Positions 9,421-20,092 of a stretch of 64,000 bases of DNA are shown here, in pieces (within the stretch, counting starts at the first letter, position 1; each line of letters begins with the position of its first letter). Source of the stretch: Bryoerythrophyllum caledonicum (taxonomy: Eukaryota; Streptophyta; Bryopsida; Pottiales; Pottiaceae); NCBI GenBank assembly GCA_963971425.1, contig OZ020525.1, forward strand, positions 13,026,187 through 13,090,186, written 5' to 3'. The position numbers and the translations under genes were made by a program. The notes under the pieces are model-generated. The model saw nothing but the letters and a program-made list of their open reading frames with translations. It was not told the DNA's origin and did no database searches.

Positions 9421-12400
9421 TCAATGAATGCTGATGTCGACGTTCCGTGCTTCGTGAAGTCTCCCCGATCGCATCTGCGCACCGGAGCAATCACGTCGAC
9501 TGCTGCCAACTTCCGTTGCCGCAATCCTCCGTCGCCTCAGCCGCAGACACGAAGCTCGGGGGAAGCACGAGATCTCGAGCAGGGGCGTCCTGGGGACGGG
9601 GACGCACTTGATGAGCACCGCGAGTGGCAGCGCCACGGATCCGATGGCCACGCACATCCCCCACCACTTGATCGCCAGCATCGTCGTGTTCGCGAAGCTG
9701 TTGAGGAACGTCACGATGATCACCTGGAAGAAGACGGTGATGGCGATGATCGCCTGGAAGAGGAAGTTGCGGTGGATGCCCTGGAACACGTTGAAGGTCT
9801 CCGGGCGGCGCGCATTGATCTCGTTGAAGAGCTGGCAGAACACGAAGGCGTTGAAGATGATCGTGTTGCGCTCCAGGACTTGCTCGTCGTGGGTTCCCTT
9901 GAGTCCCAGAATCTCGATTCCGCGGTAGGTGAGGATCAACAGAACTGTGATCTGGTAGAGCGCCTGGCCGAAGATGTTGCGCCACATGATGTTCGTGATG
10001 AGCGGGTCTTTGCGGCCGATCGGGGCGCGGTCCATGAGGGCGTCCGTCGGCGCCTCGGTTGCGAGCGCGAGTGCTCCCATCGTGTCCATGATCAGGTTCA
10101 CCCAGAGGAGTTGCACGGCTGTGAGCGGGACCTCGCCGGAGCTGACGGCGGCGACGAAGTTGATCGCGAGGGCCACCACGTTCACGGTGAGTTGGAACTG
10201 GATGAACTTCTGGATGTTTGCGTACACGGAGCGCCCCCAGCGCACGACCTTGACGACGGAGGTGAAGTTGTCGTCCAGGATGATGATGTCCGAGCTCTCT
10301 TTCGCGACTTCGGTTCCCGCGATTCCCATGGAGAGGCCGATGTCCGAGGCTTTCAGCGCCGGCGCGTCGTTTGTGCCATCGCCGGTGACCGCCACGACCT
10401 CGCCGCGGTTCTTGAGCGCTTCCACGAGCTTGAGCTTGTCCAGAGGGGAGGACCGCGCCATCACCGCGAGGTTGTCGAGGTCGGCGCCCCCCAGCCTCGC
10501 CTCGCTCCAGTTGCGGAAGTCCTTTCCCTCCACGACGAGCTGTGAGTCGTTGGTGAGGATCCCGCACTCCGCGGCTATGGCTTTCGCGGTGTAGACGTTG
10601 TCGCCCGTCACCATGCGCACCTTCACCCCCGCTCTTTGGCACTTCTCGACGGCTTCCTTGACGCCCTCTCTGCACGGGTCCTTGATCCCGGCTATGGCCA
10701 AGAGGCAGAGCTCCTGGTCGGGCGCCGTCCAGTCTGACTCGCTCTCGGGAATCTGGCGCTCGTCGATAGAGCGACGCGCAAACGCGATGCAGCGCAGAGC
10801 TTGCGCTGCCATCCCCTGGATTATGTCGTTGAACTCTCGCCGCTTCTCGGGAGTCATGAGCTGCGGCTCACCGTTGGAATCCGTCCACCTGGTGCAGAGG
10901 TCGAGGGTGATCTCCGCTGCTCCCTTCCAGTGCAGCTCAACCTCACCGTCCGACTCCGCGCATGACCTGAACACAACGCCGGCGCGCTTCTTCTCGGAGT
11001 TGAACGTCTCCACATGCAAGATCTCATTCCTCTGGCGAGTCGCTCGGAAGTCCATCCCCAGCGCGATCCCCCACGTGAGGATCGCTGCTTCGGTAGGGCT
11101 GCCCGTCACATCCGGCTTCGACTCTCCATCTTTCTGCGGCGCCACATTGCCATTGCTGTTGAGACATATCGAATCCAGTAGCGACTTCCGCAGTCCCAAA
11201 GGAAGGGACGCAACCGAGTCCTCGCTCTTGATCTCCCCTCCCACGCACGCCTTGGTGACAGTCATCTTGTTGGTCGTGAGCGTCCCCGTTTTGTCGCTGC
11301 AGATGGTGGTGGCGGATCCCATGGTCTCACACGCAGCGAGCTTCCGAACCAGAGACTTATCCGCCATCATCTTCCGCATGGAGTAGGCTAAGGTGAGCGT
11401 CACTGCCAGAGGCAAACCCTCGGGCACCGCCACCACCACGATCGTCACCGCGATCGAGAAAACGTGCACCATCTCCTTGATCACCTGCATCGCTCTCCTG
11501 TCCTTGGGAAGCGCGTTCTTGAACGTGATTCCAAAGTAGCGCCCGATCAAGATGACCAACACAACCGATGCGACAACGAGACCAACTGTCCCGATCAAGG
11601 TAGCAGCGCCGTTCAACCTCACCTGGAGCGGAGTCAGGTCGTCGGTATCAGCTGAAATGGACGCCATCACCTTCCCCCACTCGGTGTTGAGCCCCACCCC
11701 TGTCACCAGCATCTTCCCCTGACCATCTTGCACTTTGCATCCCGACAACAGAAACGGTTTGGTCTTGACATCCTTCTTCACAGGCATGCTCTCGCCAGTC
11801 ATGGTGGACTCATCGATCGCCAGCGAGTGACCTTCAACAAGCACCCCATCGGCCGGAACTTGACCACCGATCGACAACGGCACAACGTCACCCACCACAA
11901 GGTCGAATATCGACACTTTCTGCCTCCGACCTGCTCTCAAAACCTCCAGCTTGATGTTCTCCTTCTCCTCGTTCAAGTTTCGGAAATTCATTCCCTGCTT
12001 GTAATCGTTTCCGGCCGTGACGAAAATGACTAGTAACACTGCAACGGCGATGCTGGTGCCCTCATACCATCCCTCTTTAATGCCCTCAGTCCATATCCCA
12101 GTTCCTAACGAGACTACTGCGCAGACCATAAGTATGTTGAGTGTCGTATCCTTGCAAGCGTCCCAGACGAAGGACAAGAAACTCTTACTTTTCTTTCTGG
12201 GATAAGTATTGCCGCCGAACTCATCACGTCTCCTTTGCATCTGTTGTTCACTTTCGTCCAGTCCAAATTCGCTGTCGGTGAGCAGTTTGCTACATAGACC
12301 TGTAGTTCCACCTAATCGCTGGAAGTCATCTAGATTTTCCCGGTCCTCAAGCAACTGGGTAAGCTCAGACACAGCAACTCCGAAGCAATGATCCGGTTGT

Positions 12401-12582
12401 ATGCGGAAATTTCTATTTCGCTGACACCTAAATAATCGAAAACAAGCCTGTATTGAAATCGAAACGGCCTTGAATGATAGAGGTCTTGAACATCTCCTAC
12501 TTCTGGCTTTTTCCTTCAAGGACTCGAACTGTGGTTGTATCTCCATGTGTGCCATTCTAGATCTAGACCTGGAATCTGCCAT
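9421..12582 (-). CDS. ACA: Plasma-membrane-type (IIB) Ca2+-ATPase, ACA family, copy 1
   Basis: 1,053-residue P-type ATPase expected to pump Ca2+ out of the cytosol in exchange for H+, driven by ATP. The coding region is one exon. Visible parts: an Arg/Lys- and aromatic-rich N-terminal segment (residues ~36-60, SFKAVSISIQACFRLFRCQ), placed where plant ACAs bind calmodulin and self-inhibit; the actuator motif TGES; PEGLPLAVTL in TM4 (about residue 395); the phosphorylation site DKTGTLT with the Asp at about 430; TGDGTNDAPALK at about 735; and the C-terminal TM5-10 block (about 800-1,000). The length fits the family. I chose the ATG at 12,582 (MADSRSRSRMAHMEIQ) because it matches the start of copy 2; the frame upstream runs through a predicted splice acceptor from a TTG. 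Arabidopsis ACA12/13 also lack introns in the coding region, so this need not be a retrocopy. Which membrane it sits in is not shown by the sequence. Confidence 0.95.
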   Translation of the reverse strand: MADSRSRSRMAHMEIQPQFESLKEKARSRRCSRPLSFKAVSISIQACFRLFRCQRNRNFRIQPDHCFGVAVSELTQLLEDRENLDDFQRLGGTTGLCSKLLTDSEFGLDESEQQMQRRRDEFGGNTYPRKKSKSFLSFVWDACKDTTLNILMVCAVVSLGTGIWTEGIKEGWYEGTSIAVAVLLVIFVTAGNDYKQGMNFRNLNEEKENIKLEVLRAGRRQKVSIFDLVVGDVVPLSIGGQVPADGVLVEGHSLAIDESTMTGESMPVKKDVKTKPFLLSGCKVQDGQGKMLVTGVGLNTEWGKVMASISADTDDLTPLQVRLNGAATLIGTVGLVVASVVLVILIGRYFGITFKNALPKDRRAMQVIKEMVHVFSIAVTIVVVAVPEGLPLAVTLTLAYSMRKMMADKSLVRKLAACETMGSATTICSDKTGTLTTNKMTVTKACVGGEIKSEDSVASLPLGLRKSLLDSICLNSNGNVAPQKDGESKPDVTGSPTEAAILTWGIALGMDFRATRQRNEILHVETFNSEKKRAGVVFRSCAESDGEVELHWKGAAEITLDLCTRWTDSNGEPQLMTPEKRREFNDIIQGMAAQALRCIAFARRSIDERQIPESESDWTAPDQELCLLAIAGIKDPCREGVKEAVEKCQRAGVKVRMVTGDNVYTAKAIAAECGILTNDSQLVVEGKDFRNWSEARLGGADLDNLAVMARSSPLDKLKLVEALKNRGEVVAVTGDGTNDAPALKASDIGLSMGIAGTEVAKESSDIIILDDNFTSVVKVVRWGRSVYANIQKFIQFQLTVNVVALAINFVAAVSSGEVPLTAVQLLWVNLIMDTMGALALATEAPTDALMDRAPIGRKDPLITNIMWRNIFGQALYQITVLLILTYRGIEILGLKGTHDEQVLERNTIIFNAFVFCQLFNEINARRPETFNVFQGIHRNFLFQAIIAITVFFQVIIVTFLNSFANTTMLAIKWWGMCVAIGSVALPLAVLIKCVPVPRTPLLEISCFPRASCLRLRRRRIAATEVGSSRRDCSGAQMRSGRLHEARNVDISIH

Positions 12583-12764
12583 TCCACAGACGTCTTCTCT
12601 TGATCGCCTCGAGGATTTGAGTGTACACAAAATGCCACAAGGAAATTGAAGTATGAGCCTTTGATCCAGATCAGTATCGGAATGTACAGAGTTCCGTCGA
12701 CGTGAAAACAGTAGAATTCGGAAAAGAACGGCGATGAAATTATCGACAAGTTCTTGTAACTGAT

Positions 12765-13800
12765 CTGCACGCAATGAGAGAAATTATACTAGGTTAGAAA
12801 AACCACTGACCATTTGTGCCATAGTTTTAAACATGGACGGTAATCACAACCTGGGAGTCTGCATGCTGCGATCAACAAAAGTAGTGTTCTTATTAAGACA
12901 CACTAAGTGTAGCTATGTAGTGGGTGTATGGTTTTCATCTTTATTAAAAAAATTTGGTCTTAAATGTGATATTTCATTTTTCTATAATGACACCCAACAT
13001 CTAATATTTATAAATACTTGATAAATGTAAATATTTAATGTAAATAAATGTAATATATTAAAGTATAAATGTCAAATATAATGTTATAAATAAACGTAAT
13101 GTATAAATCTGATATGTGTAAAATATATGTAATATGAAAATAAATTAAATATTTAAATTATCAAATAATTATATAAATATATGAAATAAATATATGAATA
13201 AATAAATAATGAAATAGTAAAATATTTAATAAATTAATAATAAATGTTATGAATAAATAGATGTTAGTTCATCAAAATTTGCAATATTTTAATTGTTACG
13301 CACAACATATGTATATATAAGTTTATTTGATATTGAAATAAATGTAATTTATAAAAAAATAACTAAATGTATTATATAATCAAATTTTCATAACTTTATG
13401 TAATATATAACTTGTAATTAGCATCATAAAGGTCAATCATTACTTCATGGGTTTACAACTTGAAAGTTTTCATCGAGTTCAATCTTCACTATAAAGCTTA
13501 AGTGAATCCTAAACCGTGAACCCTAACACCTTGTGCTTAAGAGAAATAATTAGTGTATAGTGAGTCACTTTTCATACACCTTCTCTATGACTCACAAATT
13601 TATGTCCTCGTTACTATTGTCAAATTTACCTTATTGTGACCTCCAAACTGCATATCTTATTATAACCTCGAAATGACAGGCCTAATTACGACGCTAAGAC
13701 ACCACGCACTCTGAATTCTGAGGCAAATTCAGCTATCATCCTCAGACAACACCTCTGTGAGTAGAATGATCGGAGAAGCTCGATGTGAAAGTATACGAAC
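12765..13800 (-). other. Predicted 5'UTR intron of Ca2+-ATPase copy 1
   Basis: On the minus strand ctactcag|gttcgtatac forms a donor (GT at 13,800-13,799) and ctctcattgcgtgcag|atcag an acceptor (AG at 12,766-12,765). The same pair occurs at the homologous place in unit B, where the donor is a better consensus (CAG|GTACGT). This intron is 1,036 bp against 326 bp in unit B. The extra length is mostly AT-rich filler. This is inferred from splice signals and conservation only. Confidence 0.5.
12960..13420. repeat. AT-rich low-complexity filler in the intron of copy 1
   Basis: About 460 bases of aatgtaaata/aataaatgt-type sequence, more than 80% A+T and absent from unit B. It contains no gene. Confidence 0.7.
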
Positions 13801-14321
13801 CTGAGTAGTGGACCTGTAGTCCCAACCCAAGTATTCCTCCGGGTTGTGAACTGATCACGATTGCAGAAACAGCTAAGCGTTCTCGATCACGCTTGTGGCT
13901 GCGAGAAGGACATTAGGAATCAGCAACATGGCACTGGAAGAATTTGAAAGGCTCACTCAGATCACCGGCCGTGTAAACCACATGTTTAAGTTCGATCACG
14001 CGACTCTAGCGCATCCAGACTCAAACTAGAAAATGACTCACACTTTCAGTCACCAGATCAAAGAGAACGAGGCATCCCAGTGCAGTAGATGTAAGGCCCA
14101 TTACCTTCTTGTTCAATTTTGTTGCAAAGATGACATCTCAATCGATGTCACTGAGCAGTAAGTCACGTCAACTTCTGAAGTCTTGAGAGTTCTAAACCCA
14201 CAGTGAACTACCCTAGCCGGTCCTAGAGATTGATCAAGCAGCAGCACAAGAACACAAGAATGCCGGCACCAGCTCGATTAGAAGAAGTTCAGTACAAGAA
14301 CAAGCTAAATCAGAGGTAAGG
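13801..14321 (-). promoter_or_regulatory. Presumptive 5' exon and promoter of Ca2+-ATPase copy 1
   Basis: Lies directly upstream (minus sense) of the predicted 5'UTR donor and between the two duplicated units. It has mixed base composition and no open frame of note. I see no strong TATA box, and the transcription start is unknown. Confidence 0.3.
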
Positions 14322-15129
14322 CAGAGCAAAGGTACAGACAACTGAGGCAGACAAGGAGCAAACGTTGACTCTCATCGATCAATGATGTATCAGCATATAT
14401 ACTAGGAGCAGAACTGAAGTCTGTACGCGGACAATGAACTCTCTTTGCCCCCAGGCAATGTCGGCGGGTTGCGTTCAGGAAGTTGCTAAGGTTCAGGTGC
14501 GAGTCGGGGACGGCGTGTCGTCGCCCTCCAACTGCCCCCCGAGCTCGATGTTCGCACGCTGGAGGGTACTTCGTTTAAACATTACTCTAAGAAACGATTA
14601 CTATATTTGGGAATCGACAATCCCGAGGATGGCTGGATGATGGAGCATTCATTCGCGAACTTGATAGTGAATTGTGTCTGCTGGACTGCTTCTTAATTTG
14701 CATGATCTGCTGATTGTCTCTTGTGGTGATCAACCCAGAATGGGCAGCCCCAGCAAAGCTTCCCCGGCTTCGTCTAGCTCGCAGCAACCAAACTTCCTCC
14801 GATTACAGATTGAAGTGACAGTAGTTTGCATATAACTTAAACTTACAGTGAGAATCCTCGTCTTCGAAGACAAGTTCGGAGTTTACGTGACAACGCACTT
14901 CGCGAGTGAGTGACATCATGACTCCGACGCCCTCTTCTCCACATGTCATAAGAGGCTCCCCCAACTGTTGTCTCCTACTTCGAGGCAACCATTGCAAGTG
15001 CCATGTGTTCTTAGAATGCCGGTTGATATGTCTGTCATGACATTGTCGGTTACACGGTTTACTTCTTGGCAACAGGCAATGATTGTGCGTCTGATTGTGC
15101 TTCAATCATTCCCCATTTTACCAGTTTTT
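14322..15129. other. Highly conserved block of unknown role, unit B
   Basis: Partner of bases 1-808, almost identical to it. It lies upstream (minus-strand sense) of the unit A Ca2+-ATPase and beyond the 3' end of the unit B one. No gene is recognised in it. Confidence 0.5.
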
Positions 15130-15310
15130 ATTGAATATGGTGAGATAATAGAATATTCTAGGCATTGTGCACATTTATAGTGGTTTTGATGGGCTTTTGT
15201 AAGTATTTTGTATTTGGTATCTAAACCCAAGTAAGCGGATTTCTATGTTTTGGTGGCACAAGCTTCTTCAGGGAGGTGGACCCATGTCTTCATGTAAAAT
15301 TTAATTTTAA

Positions 15311-15433
15311 CCCTTCAAAGACAACGTGGAGCGACCATAGGCAAAATGTAGCCGTTGTCTTGATGACAGACAAGAGCATCTACAATCCTCGTAGATTCCG
15401 TCCATGGTTGCTCCAGGCCTCGTCCTCAAAGGG
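15311..15433. mobile_element. Small TTAA-flanked MITE-like element (unit B)
   Basis: 123 bp, from TTAA (15,307-15,310) plus CCCTTCAAAGAC to CCTCAAAGGG plus TTAA (15,434-15,437). It is orthologous to 979-1,099. Its ends resemble degenerate CCCCTAAAGGACC ends. Confidence 0.5.
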
Positions 15434-15530
15434 TTAAGTGTTTGCAAAGCTAGCTGGTCCTATCATTATGTGTTGAAAAAGAAGTGCAAGTTTCTCACAT
15501 CAACTTTGCATACACTTGGAGCTCTATTGA

Positions 15531-16473
15531 ACCTTTAGAAGTCTTTGACAATTTCACACCAAAAACACATCAAAACTATTGATTCTCGTGCAATGTGCAA
15601 GGAAGCAAACCAAAACTCTTATTTCTAGTTTTAACTGTAGGGTCTAGTTAAGACGTAATAAGTAACATATACACTAAATTTCATGAACTTTGACCTCATG
15701 GATTGAAAGATAATAGTGTTTGAAGTAGAGAAAACGGCTGATAATCCTTTTTTCTGTTGAGTGGACCAGTTAGTTTTGACTTCACTTGGTGTTAAAAAAT
15801 TTCACTACACAAGGTCTGAATTTTTTACTATCATGTTAAGCATGATATTAGTTTCTTGTACACTAATTATTAGCAAAAGAAAAGTGGTGGAGCATATTCA
15901 AAAAAATTGTGTAAGGAGTGGAGGTTTAAAAATTGCCAATTTGAGGGTTTTTTTTTGTGAATTTGACATCTTTTAGAATGAGAATCTAGTGGTCAATAAG
16001 AAGGTTACACCACATCTTGTAGTAGAAAAAATAAAAAATGAAAAAATATGAAGATTTCTAAAATTTATGTGGAGAAGAGGAAGTTTTTTGGTACCTTGCT
16101 TGACAATGTGTGACAATGTGTGAACATGTTTGACTTGGATTAAAATTCTCTTTTTCAAAAGACAAGAAATGCTTTTTGACAATGTGAAAGGATATAATAT
16201 AATTTGGTAATATTGAATATCTCACATTTAATTGAGTGTCCTAGCAAAAGTTTTTGGAATTGCCCGACGTGCCCGCTTTTAAGCAAATTTTCTTAGTGAT
16301 GGGATAACTCTTTCTAGTAAATGTTCGACTTAGGAAAAAAATGAACCCACACAAAGTTTTCAGTAACGTCCATCCACAATAGAAATTTCAAAGAAGAATG
16401 TTGTAAATTGACACCATAGGAACTTGTCCAAACCTTTAAAAGTCTCCCAAGGGGACTTTTGGAAATTTAGGGG
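15531..16473. mobile_element. TTAA-family non-autonomous element (unit B), uninterrupted
   Basis: 943 bp. The left end is ACCTTTAGAAGTC after TTGA and the right end is AATTTAGGGG before TTAA (16,474-16,477). Its interior matches the interiors of 24,611-25,375, 28,806-32,513, 44,254-54,865 and 56,849-61,146, for example around cttggtgtcaaaaat and the cacattgtcacacattg stretch. It serves as the unbroken reference copy of the family in this window. It encodes no protein. Confidence 0.65.
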
Positions 16474-16929
16474 TTAAGGACAACAACAAATTTGTAGCGG
16501 TGTGTGCAACTTTCTCTTAGAGCATTGCACTTTCAATGCGGGATCCCTTTGGGCCTGCAAGAGTCAAGAGCGACGCTATCTTGTGAGCGGCGAGCAGCGT
16601 GCGGCGAGCATACAAAACTCTGAAAACTGGAAAAAAAATCACAGTTTTTTTTTAAAAATGTGAAATTGTCCGCAATTTGGGCAAAACTATGAATTTTGGA
16701 GCATTTTTCTTTTCTAATTGCTAAACTAAGTAAATAGCCTATAACTGTCGTCACTTGTGGAACAATTATTTTGGACTACTAGGCTTTCTTCTCTTCTCGT
16801 GCTTTGGTTATAACGTACGTCTAATATCTTTAAATTTAGAATGATCACATTCAAATCTTGTACATCAGGTTTAAAATTTTTGTTTAGGCACGACAAAATT
16901 TATTACTTATAAATATCCACTAAGTTGGA

Positions 16930-17045
16930 CACAAGGTATACTGTAGGGTATCACATAGGTATCAAAAGGGCATTGCCTATGTTTATAACGGGTATCACAT
17001 AGGCATTACTTGGGTATCATCCATGTATTACAAGGTCATCATGTG
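16930..17045. repeat. Degenerate TATCACATAGG-type array, locus 1 (inside MULE-like element)
   Basis: About eight units such as gggtatcacataggtatcaa within the 16,567-17,877 element. Confidence 0.55.
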
Positions 17046-17326
17046 GACAGTAAATGGGATCACTTACATAAATCCAAAGGGATTTTTGGAAAAGGTTGAT
17101 AGTCTCCACTTTGAATTCAACTAGTACAAAACTCTCCATTGCGTACGGTAGTATATGTGAAGTACGCCAATTAACAAATCATAACAAACTCAATAAGTAC
17201 ATGAACTAAATTCACGTCCACGTCTACGACTCTGCAACTCTACATCTGAGCAATCTAAGATCGTAGATCTTTTTGAGAAATACAACATCATTGCCTTTCT
17301 CACTCTTGTTCGGCAATGTTCGCAAG

Positions 17327-17842
17327 CTAAAGAATTTGCATGACTTCGTTGAAGTTGTAGCTTGGAGTATGCATGAATACGTCCTCTTTGTAATCCATTT
17401 TACAAAGGTAACGTAAGATGTAATAGACATGCTTGCAATACTTCCATTGCCCCTTCTTTCCCAACGCCTCCAATTGCATCTTCAAAAAATCAGGGCATAA
17501 ACACCCCGAAAGGTCCGTGAAGGTGATGCAATAGGACTTGTTCTTTCCTGTATGAAGAGTGATAACGCATCCCCATCCGTAATACGGTATGGCATAGAGG
17601 TTGGAGACATAACAATTATTCACAAGAGCGGCGCTCGACCACTTGTTGCGTTGCTCAGTCCTTGGAACATCTATGGTTCTACGAATCGCATAGCCATTTC
17701 GAAAGGTGTGGTAAGAATTCGGGTTCACTTTACATATGTCAAGATAGACTAAAAATAACCTACAGCCATAGGCGTTGCTTTCAAACTTTGTAAAAAAATA
17801 GTGGAAAAAAAAACAGTAAAATTCAATGCTCACCGCTTGCCG
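17327..17842 (-). pseudogene. SWIM-type zinc-finger coding fragment inside the MULE-like element
   Basis: The minus-strand open frame encodes CLCPDFLKM, then about 13 residues, then YCKHVYYILRYL. This is the CxCxnCxH pattern of SWIM fingers, which occur in MULE transposases and in host regulatory proteins. It is preceded by YCITFTDLSG, a typical lead-in strand, and followed by HTPSYNFNEVMQIL. There is no ATG start of its own, because the frame opens into the terminal inverted repeat. It is therefore either the tail of a decayed MULE transposase or a captured host exon (Pack-MULE). No DDE core is visible. Confidence 0.5.
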
Positions 17843-18809
17843 CTCGCTGCTCACGGCTCACAAGATAGCAAATCCTACAAGAGTCAACAACCACAAATTG
17901 GGAGGGATCTTTCTACACGAAAATACGGTGGAAATACCGATTGGCCCACACCAAAATTTCTCCTTTCCTACAAATCCATTAGAGTATGGTTCAATGTCAC
18001 ACTACATTTGTTGGAATTGCACAAATCCACACAAGTTCTCGCAATTCGCAGATTAGGCAACAATGAATTATTGGTGAAGCTATTCTCAAATTTCTTCAAA
18101 AGTGATCACATGTGGGCTTGTTGTCTTTAAAAGGAACTAACACTACGACCACCCTTAACAAACAAAGTGAGGTGGTTAAAGAAGAAAAATGTGGCCTACA
18201 AGATCAATGTTTCCTTGCTAGCAAGACATGCTCTGGCCACACACGGTTTAAGAGCACTTGCTCATCAAGGCACAGTGTAGGCTGTGGCGCGAAATGTGGC
18301 GTTGGGCGGGATACGAGGCTGGCAAGCTTGTTTCATTATATATAATGGAGGCCAATATGGTTTTTGAGTTTTTATATTATTTAAAAATTTATATGCAATC
18401 TTAATTGGCACACACTTGCTTGAAAAATACATACCCAATCAAAACTTGACATGCATGTGCTTGTGTAGATTACTATAGATGATCAACATCAACAATACAT
18501 CCACACTAAGGTAAAACTTCCATAACCAACAAGTTAAGCAATGTACATATATGAAGACAACAGATAACAATACTTATGTTTTTCATTGATAGCCAATAGA
18601 AATGCAGTTTCAGTATAAGTAATTTTCTTCTGATAGAGATAAAATATCAACTTTTAATATATGATCTTACACAATTAAACTTCACTAGATCTAAATTTAA
18701 ATGGGGCTTAAGTGGCACAAAGCCCAATTCCACTTCTACCTACATCTTTGTTAAGACTACATTCTTGGGGTCCACACGAGTTACTACAATGTTGTTAGCA
18801 ATGTTGCTA

Positions 18810-19587
18810 CACTAAATATTGCTTTTAGTGTACTAAACACTAAATGCAAACATGTATACTAATTGCAAACTAAGCAATTAGTGTAGTGGTAGAATACTAT
18901 ATTAAATGCCAACTACTAAACTATTTGGGAATTCGAGTAAAGATTGAAATAAAAAAATTCTACTTGTGGTCATTTAGTGTATCAAAAGTGAAGAAGAAAA
19001 AAAAAAAAAACTTGTAGAGAAAAAATTGGAAAATACAACAATTTGGAGTAAAGAACAACTTAGAAAAATCAACAACTTTGAAAAAGAAACAATTTAGAAA
19101 CACCAACAATTGAGAGAAAATAACAATTATTAACGAAAAAATTGGCAAAAGAGAACATAGATATGAAAGGAAAGTGAATTTGCAATCCAAAAAAACGAAA
19201 CATTTGCAAGAAAGAGACTGAGGTTTGAAAGGAATGAGATTTTTTTTTGGAGATGATTTGTAAAAGAGATCATTCAAAAACAGAAATATTTGAAAAACAA
19301 AACACTTCAAAAAATAACATTTACAAACGTAACCATTCAATAACTAACATTTTGATAAAGTAAGAATTTATTTAAAGTAATCGTTGGAAAAGTAAGGTTT
19401 GTTAAAAGTTAACATTTGGAAAGGTAAACATTTTGAGAGAGTAACATTATGAGAAAGTAACATCTAGAAATGTCATCTTTTGAAAAACCAACCTTTTGAA
19501 ACCATAACCTTTTGTCAACTTCTTTGCAATTAGTGTACCAGGGTAAGTACACTATTTGTGTTAGTACACTAAATGCAATATTTAGTG
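18810..19587. mobile_element. TA-flanked non-autonomous element, unit B copy
   Basis: Shorter orthologue of 7,284-8,913, with the same end sequences and TA flanks and a reduced internal array. Being present at the same site in both units, it predates the duplication. Confidence 0.55.
19260..19510. repeat. Degenerate tandem array of GAAAAAGTAAC-like units (unit B)
   Basis: Shorter and more decayed version of the 7,796-8,240 array in the same relative position. Confidence 0.65.
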
Positions 19588-20092
19588 TAGTATTTTGTCT
19601 CCAAGTAATACTCTTACATGCTTATTGCGAAGTTTGTGTCAAAGTAGATATTTGTATTTCACCAACAGATTCATAATCTGTTATTTCTTTACATAATTTG
19701 ATTGTAAAATTCTCTATTTCATTGCTCACTTTAATCCAAAAAATGGATATACGTAGGAATGAATACACCAATAGGTGACATAATTCCACAAGAAGTAATA
19801 TCTATCCATTTTACCCTACACAATAAAAAAAAAAAAAAGGTTTAGCCCTTCTAGGACGAGGTGGCTATGGATAAGAAGAGATCTACGCATGTAATAGATG
19901 ATAAACAACATATTCTAATACGCTCGTAGATTCTCCCATCATCCATAGCCACCCCATCCTTATAATGGCACAAGCCTTTAAATGTTCACTTCGACTACCA
20001 TTATCTCTCTCCAACATTCTCAGGGTTTACTGAGGCGAATGGGTCCTGTCAATGATCAGACTTGTTCATCTGAAAGAAATGAATGCACAGAA

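Larger units (their letters stand above)
1..13806. repeat. Tandem segmental duplication, unit A
   Basis: Unit A matches unit B (14,322-23,740) in the same order and orientation, starting at an offset of 14,321 bases. Shared blocks are 1-1,498, 5,113-6,219, 6,501-7,009, 7,225 to about 7,790, about 8,860-12,780 and about 13,700-13,806. Between them lie insertions private to one unit. Unit A begins before the window, so a further copy may lie to the left. Each unit carries one Ca2+-ATPase gene on the minus strand. Confidence 0.95.
16567..17877. mobile_element. MULE-like element with 9-bp target duplication, only in unit B
   Basis: It is flanked by CAAGAGTCA on both sides (16,558-16,566 and 17,878-17,886), and unit A shows the single site (cAAAAGTCA near 5,839). 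Both ends contain TATCTTGTGAGC followed by G+C-rich GAGCAGCG-type repeats in inverted orientation. A 9-bp duplication is the Mutator signature. The interior holds a minus-strand SWIM zinc-finger coding fragment and a short array of GGTATCACATAGG-like units (about 16,930-17,040). A similar end lies at about 25,407-25,449. Confidence 0.7.

Noticed and set aside
9310-10545. 411-codon open frame on the plus strand (and its twin at 19,982-21,217)
   Set aside because: It is exactly antisense to the Ca2+-ATPase coding region, an effect of GC-rich codon use. The translated product is low-complexity His/Asp/Glu/Arg with no domain.
9491-10675. 394-codon minus-strand frame overlapping the ATPase (twin at 20,163-21,314)
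   Set aside because: Alternative frame of the same GC-rich coding sequence; Arg/Pro/His-rich nonsense product.
12583-12774. 64-residue N-terminal extension of ATPase copy 1
   Set aside because: It begins with TTG, crosses a predicted splice acceptor, and has no counterpart in copy 2.
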